Counted from the stretch's first letter, positions 34,171 to 46,322 are shown. The stretch is DNA of 64,000 nt from Acheta domesticus (GCA_031308135.1 JAHLJT010002630.1:99348918-99412917); one strand, 5' to 3'. The notes: a model not told the origin generated them from the sequence alone. Translations and numbers: made by a program.

Positions 34171-35064
34171 GGCGGCATCAGAACTTTCTCTAAACGTTGA
34201 GGCACATGATTCTTCAAGGAGTAGTATTTCAAGTTACATCCACTTTCATAGCCTACGTTTTATTTGTTTTTAAATTCAATTTTGTCTTTTAATTTTTTAT
34301 AACATTTTCTTAATTGTCCACGTGCTGGTTTTCTTTTATCCATTTACTAATTTTTTGCATCATCTGTGCTTGATATGAATAAACAATCGTAGATTTTTTA
34401 TTTGTATTTTCCATTTGTACTTTCAAAATCATTTTGAATTTATGTTTCTGTATTCTTCAATAAATTTGACAAAATATTTTTCGAGCTCCAACTAATTGAA
34501 CTAATTTTTCTTGTGATAGTTTTGTTCAGATAGTGATAAGGCGCTGCATACGAATCTATAAATGCTCCTTTATATTTGTTGGGTGTGTAACTTAATAATT
34601 AGTGATTTTTCAATGCCTTGCTTTTCTGTACCAATTTGTGGTTAATTTATTGTTATCTCTCGTAATTGTCTTAGAAAGGAAATTGATCTTTGAGCCTATT
34701 TCTGTTCTTGCTGTGAATTTAATTTTCTCATTGTATTCAGGTCAGCTCAATTCAGTGACGCCTTATTTTCTGAGGCGAGGCTCAGACCATCAGGTCTGCT
34801 CTTTTGCCTGACTACCCTAATTCCGCCATGCACCTTTCGCCATCTAGAAGAGAAAGGAGGTATCACTTGGGCAGCAGAACAGGCGATTTGAATTTCAGAG
34901 GCTTCTTTTAGGGGTTACCGGAAATATTTTTCCCAGTAGAGGACATTTCCCCAAAAAGAGGAGGACATTTCAATAAAAAGGAGGACATTTTACATTTTTA
35001 TAGCCCAGTAGTGTGTAGACAGTATACCCGACAGTTCCAAACCATTAACAGTCTTTAAAAATAA
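34171..35064. other. Spacer with short GAGGACATTT direct repeats
   Basis: GAGGACATTT occurs three times at about 34939-34991 with variable spacers. The rest is unremarkable AT-rich sequence. Confidence 0.5.
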
Positions 35065-35066
35065 TA

Positions 35067-35611
35067 CAGTTTACTCCGGTTACAATGAACTTCTGAGGAC
35101 TAATATTTTTGGTTCACTATATCCGATGATGTAAAAAGTAAATAGTGTCTTCCTAACGATTGATTTTATTAAAATAGAGATACAACAAAATACATTAACA
35201 GCATGAACTGAAAATTTCAATATCTTTATTTGTCCTTAAAGAGTTAATAATTTTTAATTGTTTGCTTCATACTTTTTCATTAGTAATTTCTCGAGATCCT
35301 TCTCCTGATTTTGTGCTCTGTATTTGATTTTGCGTTGTCCTCTGAGTCTAAGAATCGTAATGCACTCTTGACACCCCTCAATCCCTTTGGCACTGTTGGA
35401 GCACCGTACCACACTCTGAAGTCCTTTTTACTAATAACATACGTGATGCTTAATTTCCAGGACGTATTTCCAATATTCACTACAGCCAGGGTTCAGGTTC
35501 ACTATAACCGAATCTTCTTATGCTTATTTGTAATGTAAGTGACCTGTGAATTAAGTTCATTATAACTGAGGATTCTCTACATCCGAGTTCACTATAAACA
35601 GAGTCGACTGT
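35067..35611. mobile_element. Tigger-like MITE
   Basis: Starts TA-CAGTTTACTCCGGTTACAAT and ends ATAAACAGAGTCGACTG-TA, whose reverse complement is CAGTCGACTCTGTTTAT. TGAACTT...GGACTAATATT near the left end is echoed in inverse near the right. TA flanks and CAGT termini fit pogo/Tigger. It carries no protein motif. Confidence 0.7.
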
Positions 35612-36009
35612 ATTAATACTATACACACACACTCATATTAATTAATTAATTAATTTATTTATTTATTAATTATGTTATATTTATGACCATCTCTTAAATG
35701 ATTTGGATTAAAATATCTATTGATTATAGAGAATCAATTTCAAATAAAATGTTTTATTGATAGGTACTATGTTTCACTGGCTGATTTGAAATTGACTGTA
35801 TAATTAATAGATAATTTAATCCAATAATATTAATTAAATTAATATTAGACTTTGCTCTGCAGAAAGACACCAAGTTTATTGTTACATAGTGTAAATACAA
35901 TCAAAACATTTTTATTGACTTTTGTTTCCTGAATAATATTTATCACTTCATGAAATTTTCTTCAGGAAATCTGGTTTAGAAATTATATATTTATAGAAGC
36001 AAGCATTTA
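35612..36009. other. AT-rich spacer with (ATTA) repeats
   Basis: Simple ATTA/TTTA repeats at 35637-35670; nothing else recognised. Confidence 0.5.
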
Positions 36010-36470
36010 TAGAGCAATTCAAATCAATGCTTTAAATTTATAATGCCGTAATTAAAGTTATAGTGCTTTCTACTGACTCAATAGGTAGTCTGTTTCTCTC
36101 ATCATTCCACTGTGAATTAATTAGAGAAAACCCTCTTTCAACACTACAATTCAAACCGGGAATTGCAAAATAAAACTGACAGATCTTTACACAGTTTTTT
36201 CTGAACTTTTAATGTTTGAGTGTTCTCAAAGAAATTCACCCATTGCGCATGCACCAGCTGCTCAAAATATTCTTAATTTTGTCCACAAAGAAATGCTTTC
36301 AAGCACTGATGCAGATCAAAGAATTTACAGTCATCTATGGTGATGCCTCCCTCCTGTAAGTAATGCAGACTGGGTAGAGTCATTTCGAAATTCAGGTCGT
36401 TGACTTTCTTCTTCTCGAACTGCATCCACTCAAAGCGAGCGAACGCATCCAGAGGCAACGGCCATTGTTT
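36010..36470 (-). pseudogene. hAT transposase C-terminal (dimerisation) remnant
   Basis: Minus-strand text includes LPLDAFARFEWMQF, then LNFEMTLPSLHYLQEGGITI, and in another frame CSVERGFSLINSQWNDERNR then LPIESVES. The VERGFS-(L/M)-(I/M)-N...K/DERN-(R)-L pattern is the conserved C-terminal dimerisation motif of hAT transposases and their domesticated relatives. Frame changes and stops break it. Confidence 0.7.
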
Positions 36471-36483
36471 CAGGTAAATAGCC

Positions 36484-36734
36484 TATACTTCGGTTTTTCT
36501 TTCTTGGCGCACGGGGGGTGTCAATAAAATGGAATATCTCACGGTATTTCGCGTTTGTTCTACGTTATGCCGCCCAGGAGTCGCATGATCGCCAGCGTTG
36601 CTCGATATTTTTTTTTATACAGTCGCGATCATGCGGCTCCAAGCGGCACAACCGAGAAAGACGCGAAATACCGTGAGGATATTTCATTTTATTGACCCCC
36701 CCCCCGTGCGCCAAGAAAGAAAAACCTGAGTATA
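36484..36734. mobile_element. Fold-back MITE, full copy (reference for the family)
   Basis: Nearly the whole 251 bp is two inverted arms. The left arm reads TATACTTCGGTTTTTCTTTC, TTGGCGCACGGGGGG, TATCTCACGGTATTTCGCG and GGAGTCGCATGATCGC; the right arm is the inverse. It is bounded by TATA/TATA, suggesting a TA target. Other copies lie at 44044-44279 and 50046-50278, with a deleted copy at 32630-32780. Confidence 0.9.
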
Positions 36735-37029
36735 GGAAGTGTAAAGTTGTAAAATGTCTTCCATGAACCTATCACACATCTCAGATAAACCTTCTCTGAG
36801 AGTTGACAGATTTGCTTATTGCGAGAGGAATACATTTTTCATTTAATCTACTTTCTAGCGTATCTTGAATGGATTTAATTAATCTTCTGATTTCCAAAAC
36901 TGAGTTTTCCTCCTTTTGTGATGAATCCGATATCCATCAATGGATACTACACTTTTTTCCCCGCCATTTTCCGCAAGGAAGAGATGTGCAGAAAGAACTA
37001 TCGATTTCAGTAGTTGTTTTTTTTTTTTT

Positions 37030-38238
37030 TCAAAGAAGAAGATGGCCGAAGAAGCCTCGTTTCCTCATGGCATGTGCCGAGGAAGGTAAAACGTTTAAAA
37101 ATGTGAGTGTTGTCCGTCTGGCGCGAACCATAGAAGAAGCATACGGGAAGCTCCAAGCGGTCGTGCAACAGAGGAATGGAACGATTCTTTTTGAAGCGCA
37201 TACCGACAAGTAAATCAATAAAATTCAGAATACCAAGCAGATTGCCGGCCTCCAGGTTGTGGTCACGGTCCATCCTACCTTGAACCTGTGCAAAGGCGTT
37301 GTAAATCACGAGGACTTTGCTTCGGAAACTGAGGTGTATAGGATCAGAAGGATGGAGCAGGGGAAATTGATCCCTACTTCGACCCTGATCCTTACGTTTG
37401 ACCGATCCTCCAGGAAAGGATTATTACTGCTTTTTACAACCTCCCTGTGCGGCAATATGTGCCGAACCCTTTGCTGTTTCAAGTGCAAAGGTTTGGGCAT
37501 ACCCAGCAGCGTTGTATGTCTGTAAGCTCAGTTTGCGGGAAGAGCGGATCACCAGTGCACGACCCACAACCGTGTGACAAACCCCCGCACTGTGTCAATT
37601 GCGAAGGCAATCACCCAGCCAACGACAATCAGTGCCCCACCTTTCTCCGGAAAAGAGAGATCCAAAAAATAAGAGTGACCGGAAAGGTTTCCTTCCCTGA
37701 GGCGAAACGCAGATACCAAACCAGGAACCCAGTAGACCTGTCACGATCCTTCTCCAGTGCCCTAAAACCTAAGTCCCTGGGGGTAACAGCAAATTGCCAA
37801 ACCCAGTGTACCCCAGCTGTAGTAGCACACTTCAGTTGTCAGGTGTCGCCGATAGATTTCTCTGAAGATACGGCGTGTATTCAAGGTGGGAAAGTGATCA
37901 TTCCCACAAAGTTCAAAAAACCCTCAAAAACTCCACCAGCCATGGATGACTTCCACTGAGACCCTTAAGGAAATCGATCCCAAGCAGATCCCGCCTCAAA
38001 AAAAATCCTCATAACGGCTCTCTTGGAATTTAAATGGTTTTCGCACCCACTCAGAAGAATTAAGATTGATAATTTTTCACCATAGATTATCTATAGTCTG
38101 CCTTCAGGAAACCCATCTTCGTCATCATGCCCTGTGTCTTCGCGGTTTTAGCATCTATCGGTTCGATCAAGACGACGGACTTCGTGCTCACAGCGGCGTC
38201 GCGGTACTCATCCGTGACTCCCTACCTTCGGTTTCCTA
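37030..38238 (+). mobile_element. LINE (Jockey/I-type) with gag-like ORF1 and ORF2 start, degenerate
   Basis: The ORF1 part shifts frames but reads VVRLARTIEEAYGKLQAVV, then the knuckle region FGHTQQRCMSVSSVCGKSGS then CDKPPHCVNCEGNHPANDNQ. This matches CCHC zinc knuckles followed by the NCEG(N/D)HPA(N/S) motif of insect LINE gag-like proteins; one knuckle Cys is disrupted. At about 38022-38236 the endonuclease start appears: SWNLNGFRTHSEELRLIIFH, then LSIVCLQETHLR and HSGVAVLIRDSLP. These are the N and QE(T) catalytic motifs of AP-type endonuclease. It stops there, so the reverse transcriptase is missing; the 3' side is replaced by another repeat. Not functional. Confidence 0.85.
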
Positions 38239-38259
38239 ATGGGAGAACAGAAATATTAA

Positions 38260-39598
38260 TTTTAGAATATTAAAAAAACACAAAAACCTCGTCCTAAATG
38301 GCAATTTTCTTTTAAAAATTTGTAGCTGATTTTAAGAAAATGGCGTTCAAGCGACTCAAAATGCAAAATTTGAGGCTCTTTTCCACAGAAAATTTTTGAG
38401 TTTTCAAAAAGTTTATTTGAAGTCATTTGAAACACTCTCACAAATATTACAAATAATTACATTAATTATAATGATTATAAATTGTTGGTAATGTGCATAT
38501 TAAAATGTGAGAGATCTTTCAAAAAAGTACATTTGTGTAATTTAAAAAAAAACAAAAAATTGTCTCAAAATGATCTTAACGTCATATTAAAATGTGGAAT
38601 TAACACTGTTCGTTCCAAAAGTTTGAAGAAAAAATTTGGAGCCATTTATGAGAAAATTTGAGCGTTTCTGAAAATGCGGAATTTTGAGCTAGTTTTCAAA
38701 GAAAACTGTTGGGTTTTCGATAAACTTTACTTGACATTATTTAAAGCACATGTACTCATTAATATAATAATGTCAACAAATCCGATAGTGTAAGTATTAA
38801 CAGCGTGAGACACAAGTCAAAAAAATTCGATTTTTGTAATTTTTGAAAAAACAAAACAAAAGAATAGAGCAACATGGTGTTTGTCATCTCATAGAGTTCA
38901 TTTAGCACTATCCCCAACGAAAGTTTAAAGAAAAAACATTGAGCCGTTTTTGAGAAAATCTTATTTTTGTACGAGTATTTTTTTAAATTGCACAAATTGC
39001 AGGAAAACCACTAAAATTTTTTAAAAAATGTACATGACCCTAAAAAAGGAGCGAACTATGAAGAACAAATTGTACTTAAAGGAAAAATCTCTGTCTGCAA
39101 TTCTGTAGTTGGAGGAAGACGCTAAATAAAATTCAAACTTTGGCAATTTTCGAAAATGCAGAGTTAACCGTGAAAATCGCACCTATGCCATCTTTATAAG
39201 TGTTTTTTACTCTATTCTTAATCTTACAAAATCTCAGAGCTTCGACTCAGGCCAGATTGACAGGAATTTCTTGAATTTGGAAAAAAATAGTTTGGTAGTT
39301 GTTAGGCGTTATTTGCATGTAGTTCAGGCTCTATTGTTGTTCACATACACCGGACGGACGAACGTTTTGCTTTCAATTGGTTGTTCGGTATTAAAGACTT
39401 ACTGAACAGTGATTCTGGCTACACGTGTTAGAGGATTTTTTCTTAATTTAGCAACTGAATTTATCCATTTTTTTCGTTATCACGGCTCGGCAACGATTTT
39501 TTTCTCCCGAAAATTCGCCATTTTTCGCGCAGCATTACATAATTGTCCCTATACTACGTATATTACTCCGTATATACGATGTATACGGGAAAGTAAAA
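38260..39598 (-). repeat. Long dispersed non-coding repeat ('cgtatac' family)
   Basis: In reverse orientation its outer end is TTTTTACTTTCCCGTATACA, then TATACGGAGTAATATACG and TATGTAATGCTGCGCG (39598-39535). Its body shares GACGGACGAACGTTTTG, GCTCCAAATTTTTTC-type and CATTTTCAGAAACGCTC-type blocks with 60060-61800. No ORF with a motif, no LTR and no poly-A tail identify its class. Confidence 0.65.
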
Positions 39599-41958
39599 AT
39601 TGTTGGTGTTTGGTATAATCGTTTTCCCTACCTGCTCCTTTCTCACCATCAACTCTCTATCGCAATGTCATGCGTGTGCGTGCGCGCGTTGCAATACGTG
39701 CGTTCCCCTTTCGCACAGGCTAGCTTACTTAATTTATTTACCGATCAACTCGTCAAAACACAACATAAAACATGAACGCACGGTTGCCCAACTTCCATTC
39801 CGGCGTACACACACATAACGCCCATAACGTATTTACTTTCAAATAATTTAAACTGCCCGATTTTCTCAAAAAAATGTAATACACAATTACAGAAAATTTG
39901 TTTCCGAGGTGAGTCGTGACCGGTTCCGTACGGAAAGCCATAAACTGTCGCTTAAATTTGCAGTGCATCCAGGTCCCTAACTACTGAAATAATGACACAT
40001 TAGTGTGAGAGAGCAAAAACTCGGTCGGCAGCCTCGCCTTCCGACATTTAATTTATTCACCAAAAGAATCTTTACCTTTTTGCATCCACTTGTTGTGATC
40101 TGCATTTAAATCAGCCTATCACTTACACACAATGCACATAAATAACACATAAATAAAAAAAATCCTGAAACATATATATCACACTGACAAAACAAAATAT
40201 ACCAACCATCAAACTATATACATTATAACCCTTTCTCCTTGGAATTCTCTTCCTTTTATTTTATGCACCTGCTTTCTTTTAAAATTGAATTAATATTTCT
40301 AGATTTTATTCGAATAAATGTAAATCTAGCTATTAATTTAAAAAATCGTAAATATTTGAATACTATTGAAATTTCTGCACATTTTTAATATTTTAATGTT
40401 TTTTCATGGCCATTCATTTATCGATTACTACTAAACAATCCTAGTCTTGGATAATTATTGATGTATCGCCAAGACATTCTTTATTGTATAAAAAACCGCG
40501 AACACTTTTTTTTTTTTTTTTTTGCTGCTGTCGTCTGGCAGATGTCCAGACACATCACATCTCCTGCGCTCCGAACCCCCAGCATACGCGATCCCTGCAT
40601 GGACGTGCTGGGTTCCAATCACACGCAATCCTCTAATATATGTCACGCTCCGTCCACGGCGATTCGACTCAGTTGTTTACACTAGAATCACCATTGACGC
40701 GACTTCTTTATTTTATCGCAAAAAATCTAAACTTTGAAATTCGCGCACTGCCACATTTTCAAAATATAGTCTCTGTTCCAACTTTACATTGATTCGTAAC
40801 TAAAATTTGTTAAAACAAATTCAACTTCAAAACTTAAAGTTCAAACACGAACACGTTCTCTCACATAAATTTTTTACATGCAGCTGCACCTTCACAATAC
40901 CATTGCACTTCTGCTACAGCCCATTGTTGTTTTCCGTAGGTTATATAGTTTGGATCAAAACAAACCACTGCCGCTGCCATTTTTGTTAATTATCGTCATA
41001 CTAAGAAAAAATCTTATTTTCCGCAATTTTCACTTTATAACTCTCGCACAGTGTTCAAAAATTGCCATTCGATTCCAGTGTCTCACTTTAGTTTCCAAAA
41101 CACGCTTTTTCAGCCCCATTACGCCGAAAAACGCTTATTTCTATCTCACGTACTTGTGCAATTACACGTCAATTGTCGTTTTGTAACATGAAAATTATGA
41201 AAAATAAACTTATACGGCATCCTGCAAGTCTTTTACTATTTTCATAAATTTGCCGCAATTCAGATACACCGACCAGTAATTACCATTACGGCACAATTTA
41301 CGGGTTTCACTTAAAATCCTGAAAATTTATATTTTTCCCGTAAATGGCGTTGAATCTCACTTATGCATTTTATTAAAACTGGTCTAATTACACAACCCGT
41401 GGTTCGATTACGATGAAACAAACACTAATTGTTTTTAAGTCAGTGGCCATTTAATTGTCGAGTTAAATTATGTTTATTTCTGCGCGTCTTAATAAATTAA
41501 AAGTATTGTTCTTACGCAATGAGGCTATCTTTTGTTTTTTTCTATACCCTATTCACCACATACTGGTCCTCGTTTTGCTATAGTCTGTTCTTTATTGAAT
41601 AACTTAAAATTGCCGTAATTCATAGTAAATCAACTGTAACTGATCCTGAATAAATACATTGGAAACAATATGACCTTGTTTATTGCGACGAATAATATAA
41701 ATGTGTCGCATGTATCATCCCACGGCGTGTATCATTACAATGTAGGACCAGGCATTACGTATCCAATTTTCGCTTTGGCGACACGCAAAATGAGTTATCT
41801 GTCCCAAAGTCGCCGTTTGCTTCTGTATCATTACATGTGTATGCGCTCATGGTAGAGTTGGCATGTGATAACTGGAATCGACGACCGTTAGCGTGCGATA
41901 AATAAATAAATAGTATTGACTTGTCAATACGAAACTGGGCTGTTTTTGGTGACCATTA
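39599..41958. other. Spacer upstream of zinc-finger exon
   Basis: AT-rich. The only structure is a poly-T-headed retroposed segment at 40505-40680. No convincing exon was found. Confidence 0.4.
40505..40680 (-). repeat. Poly-A-tailed retroposed segment
   Basis: On the minus strand a moderately GC-rich 150 bp ends GCCAGACGACAGCAGC followed by a run of about 19 A. A 3' A-tail indicates reverse transcription of an RNA (SINE or other transcript); the source is not recognised. Confidence 0.45.
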
Positions 41959-41959
41959 G

Positions 41960-43650
41960 TGTTACATGGATCTAAAATGCTTTACGGGCGTTCGCAGGCG
42001 CAGAGGGCTCTCCACCGCCACAGGACGAGGACCAGGACCAGGAAACAGGCGATGCCAGAGCGGCCTGCTAGCAGCGCCAGGACTCTTTCCTCAGCAACGG
42101 AGCAGCAGGCTCACGTGCTCCTGTTACGGATGCGGATTTCGAAATGCCGCGACTGCGGCGCCATCTTCGCCTCTTCCAGGGATCTCGAGGATCACGAGCG
42201 CCAGCACTCGCGAACGCAGCCGTTGCGCCGCGGCGTCTGCGGAGCCTCTGTCACCGCGTCCAGCGACCTCGCTCCTCACAAGCGGCAGCGCGCAGCGGAA
42301 CGCCAATATCCATGCGACGTGTGCGGACAGGCCTTCACTACCGCAGCAGCCGTCGCCCTTCACAAGCGCTGGCACAAGGGGGAGAGGCTTCATCCATGCG
42401 ACGTGTGCGGAAAGGCCTTCACTACCGCAGCAGCCGTCGCTCTTCACAAGCGCAGGCACAGGAGAGAGGGGCCACATTCATGTAACGTGTGCGGGAAGGG
42501 TTTCATAAGATAAGCGACCTCATCGCTCACAAGCGCATACACACTGGAGATCGTCCATATGTATGCGATGTGTGCGGAAAGGCTTTTAGTCAGACAAGCC
42601 ACGTAGCCGTGCACAAGCGCACGCACACAGGAGATCGCCCGTTTTCTTGCGATGTGTGCGGAAAGGTTTTTATTCAGACACGCACCCTCGCCGTGCACAA
42701 ACGCACGCACAAGGGAGAGCGCCCGTTTTCATGCGATGTGTGTGGAAAGGCTTTTAGTCAGACAAGCCACCTAGCCGTGCACAAACGCACGCACAAGGGA
42801 GAGCGCCCGTTTTTATGCGATGTGTGTGGAAAGGCTTTTAGTCAGACAAGCCACCTAGCCGTGCACAAGCGCACGCACAAGGGAGAGCGCCCGTTTTCAT
42901 GCGATGTGTGTGGAAAGGCTTTTTATCGTTCAGACACCCTCGCCGCTCACAAGCGCACGCACACGGGAGATCGCCCGTTTTCATGCGATGTGTGCGGGAA
43001 AGCTTTTAGTCAGACAAGCCACCTAGCCGTGCACAAGCGCACGCACACAGGGAGATCGCCCGTTTTCTTGCGATGTGTGCGGAAAGGCTTTTATTGAGAT
43101 AAGCGCCCTCGCCGTGCACAAGCGCACGCACACGGGAGAGCGCCCGTTTTCATGCGATGTGTGCGGGAAGGCTTTTAAAGAATTAGGCGCCCTTGCCAGG
43201 CACAAGCTCACTCACACGGGAGAGCGCCCGTTTTCATGCGATGTGTGCGGAAAGGCTTTTAGTCAGACAAGCCACCTAGCCGTGCACAAGCGCACGCACA
43301 CAGGAGATCGCCCGTTTTCTTGCGATGTGTGCGGAAAGGCTTTTATTCAGATAGGCGCCCTTGCCGTGCACAAGCGCACGCACACGGGAGAGCGCCCGTT
43401 TTCATGCAATGTATGCGGGAAGGCTTTTAAAGAATCAGGCGCCCTTGCTAAGCACAAGCTCACTCACACGGGAGAGTGCCCATATTCATGCGATGTGTGC
43501 GGGAAGGCTTTTAATCAGACAAGTAACCTCGCCGTGCACATGCGCACGCACACGGGAGAGCGCCCAATTGGCTGCGACGCGTGCTCGCTTCGCTTCAGTA
43601 GTAAGTCCTTGATGATATCTCACTGGCAACGCATTCACGTCGCAAAGTGA
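41960..43650 (+). CDS. C2H2 zinc-finger array, about 18 fingers, two frame changes
   Basis: The reading enters after TTTTTGGTGACCATTAG (phase 1) or from the ATG at 41977. It encodes a basic lead, then tandem C2H2 fingers with TGERPF/TGDRPF linkers. The first (CRDCGAIFASS) is canonical, the second lacks a Cys and a His, and the last (CDACSLRF) is diverged. Five fingers share the contact series QTSHL. Finger five breaks at about 42500-42510, where one base is missing and TAA follows. At 43050-43052 an extra G restores the original frame. Fingers 6-11 are therefore in a different frame from the rest. These are nuclear DNA-binding proteins. It may be a pseudogene, or indel errors in repetitive GC-rich sequence. 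Stop at 43648-43650. Confidence 0.88.
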
Positions 43651-44043
43651 ACAGCTGCTATTGCTGCCCACTTGTGCATGCTTCTCGTGAGTCAAGAGTA
43701 GATGTATGTGCAGTATGTGAACTCATTCGTGAGGAATATGAAATTATTAATCTAATGACGGTGTGCAAGTAAAACGTGTCAGTGCATTTTAAATTTAATG
43801 TCCTTGAATAAAGTGGTAAATTGGACTTCATGGTATATTACATGCCCTCCACTGTAAAGAATAAATTTCCAATGATTGTACAATATCTCAATTTTTAAAT
43901 GTTAAACTAATAACTTAATTTACGTGATAAAATGATCAGTTCCTGTTGATGACATTTCATGATTAAGTGATTTTGAAGTAAATTTTATAGCCCTTATTTT
44001 ATGTGAAATTAGACATTGCATTTAATTAACCGCAGACATCATT
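43651..44043 (+). other. 3' flank of the zinc-finger gene
   Basis: Contains AATAAA at 43807-43812, about 157 bases past the stop, a fitting polyadenylation signal. Nothing else seen. Confidence 0.55.
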
Positions 44044-44279
44044 ACATACTCTTTTTTTCCTTCTTGGCGTACGGGGGTGTGTCATCAAAATGGAATATCT
44101 GACGGTATTTCGCGTCGTTCTCAGTTGCGCCGCCAGGAATAGCATTGATCGCAAGCACTGCTCGATACAGTCGCGATCATGTGACTCCTTGCGGCACAAC
44201 TGAGAACGACGCGAAATACAGTGAGATATTCGATTTTATTGACACCCACCGTGCGCCAAGAAATAAAAAGCGAGGTATA
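44044..44279. mobile_element. Fold-back MITE, second full copy
   Basis: Same arms as 36484-36734 (TTCTTGGCGTACGGGGGTGT, GGTATTTCGCGTCGTT and inverse GTGCGCCAAGAAATAAAAAG). Confidence 0.88.
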
Positions 44280-44315
44280 GTCTAGAGGTGTCCACTAACC
44301 CCGAGTTCGGGGGCA

Positions 44316-44316
<1 letters not shown>

Positions 44317-44370
<54 letters not shown>
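44317..44370. repeat. (TA)n microsatellite
   Basis: About 27 uninterrupted TA units followed by TGTGTATATA variants up to the pogo-like element. Confidence 0.95.
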
Positions 44371-44374
<4 letters not shown>

Positions 44375-44428
44375 CTGTGTATATATATAATGTGTATATA
44401 TATACTGTGTATATACCGTGTGTATATA

Positions 44429-45435
44429 CGGTAAAATCTGTCTAAAACGGATCCTCTACAACCCGGAAACCTGCCTTAACTGGAAAATTTCTCCGGCCCG
44501 TGAAGTTAAATGAAATTTTATACAGCATAAAACGGAATCTGGCCAACGCGGAAACGGATCGGTTTTTCATGTTCTGCTGGAGGGAAAAACTTTCATAAAA
44601 CGGAATTTCTGTTAATTTAATGCAGTTAGCAGAGACGCGAGATACTCCTAATGGAATGAATGCACCTGCAAGTCTGTTTTAATATCTTTGTCCATGTTAT
44701 AAGAGTTCTACACGTGGCAGCCGCACAGTGAGGGAAAGGAGTTTCCGTTATGTAGAATTCGACCTTGAGGTCATTTGTCTCTCAAAGCCTAGGCCTTAGG
44801 GGAATTCCCTCTCTCCCGACTCTCTAAGCGTGGGTATGTGTACGGGCATGGCTTCAATTCACGCGTCTCCGTTTCGCGTTGACAATCGTAACCCCTCAAG
44901 GCTCACATTACTCAAGGCCATGCGAGCATGCCAGATAGACCTAGTACTCTGGGCTGGGACGCGTTGTGCTCTGAAATAGTCTGCGAGAAGTCCGGGTGCA
45001 GCCACTACCCAGTGAGGCGGTGTGTGTTTATGAGTTTCACAACCAGTTTGACAGTGATTGAAAAAAGCATAAACTCTAGATATTAAAATGCTTCAACTTA
45101 GGAAAACAATTGAAAAGGTGTTAGTAAGACAGAAAACCGAAAAGCAAAATCTCAAGATTAATGACAAAAAAAACACATTTCAGTGAACAAGTGAAATATT
45201 TCCTTTTACCTAATTATCAGAAAAAAATATTTAATATTCATTTATTGGCTATATCTTCCATAAATAAGTTTAATATTATAAGTTTTATAATTATAATAAA
45301 GTAATATAACTTGTTTTAGGACGGAAATATCAATATAAAAAGTGTCATAAATAGACATCCCTTCATAAAACGGAAATCTCCCTAAACCGGAATTTTTTTT
45401 CTCCCAATCGATTCCGGTTTAGACAGATTTTACTG
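44429..45435 (+). mobile_element. Pogo/Tigger-like non-autonomous element, best copy
   Basis: Ends CGGTAAAATCTGTCTAAAAC and GGTTTAGACAGATTTTACTG are inverted partners flanked by TA. The 1-kb body includes ACGTGGCAGCCGCACAGTGA and a CTCTCTCCCGACTC block present in the copies at 8440-9358 and 28710-29724. There is no transposase. It must rely on a transposase in trans, possibly of the kind left at 33708-34170. Confidence 0.88.
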
Positions 45436-45495
45436 TATACATAAATGACGCTGTGTCGAATTGAGATACTTTGTTACGAGGTTAATGCTTTACTG

Positions 45496-45548
45496 ATATA
45501 TATGTATATATATATATATGCATATATATATATGCATATATATATATA

Positions 45549-45595
<47 letters not shown>
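45496..45595. repeat. (TA)n microsatellite with TATGCATA interruptions
   Basis: An alternating TA tract with TGCA inserts at intervals, giving a long self-complementary stretch. The reading frame across it (Tyr/Ile repeats) is not a gene. Confidence 0.95.
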
Positions 45596-45597
<2 letters not shown>

Positions 45598-46314
45598 TTT
45601 TAAATGTGCTTTCAAATGCAAAGATGTGGTGAATTTGTTGCTGAATGTTCAAAAAGAACATTATGAAATGTCCACTTCAGTATCTTTTACCATCCATGTC
45701 ATCTCACCTTTATGAATTGGCGTTTCCTTTATTTTACATAAAAATAAATAAATGACTTGAGACTGAAAATTAGTAACATTGATCCCGATATCTATGTTTT
45801 TCGTGCAAAACAATTCAAGTCCCATTAGTTTGAAGGATAAACAATTACATCAGGAGTTGGACTTGGCTTGATACTGATATTTCAGTTCTAATTTTAATTT
45901 AAAGTTTTGCAATTTATCCTTCAATACATATTTTTTTTTATAAAAAACTCCATAATTTGTAGTATTAAGCCATCGATTTAACCTTTAAGTAAAGAATAGG
46001 AACAGTTTTCCCGGAGACTTTTTCAACCCAGCGGTAAGAATGTTTCTCGCGTGACCTCCGAAGGCGTGTGACAGCTCTTATCTCTCGCTTACTGCGGATG
46101 ACAAGCTGCGCGGCGGCGATTTCCAAGTACAGGAGCCTCGGTCTACGCAAGGCGTTGACAGAAGGGTGAGCGGTCTTGGGCAGCTGCGGTATTCCATGTC
46201 CATTTGAGTCTCCAGCATCGTGAGTTTTGCGCGTAAGCGCTGTGCGAGACGTGGCAACGCTGTCCTCCATAACAGCTGTAGTGCAATCAAATGCTTGGAC
46301 GCTCTACTAGGAAT
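45596..46314. other. Spacer; possible decayed exon on minus strand about 46080-46270
   Basis: A GC-rich patch reads LLYLEIAAAQLVI and KREIRAVTRL in one minus frame, which is weakly like a membrane segment. No family could be assigned, and frames conflict. Confidence 0.25.
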
Positions 46315-46322
46315 GGCAAGAA

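Noticed and set aside
45518..45715. Tyr/Ile-rich 65-codon frame
   Set aside because: Translation of a TA microsatellite.
46078..46270. Fourth IR exon
   Set aside because: Only a weak hydrophobic patch; no NWP, GLxxKW or TM signature could be found in any frame.
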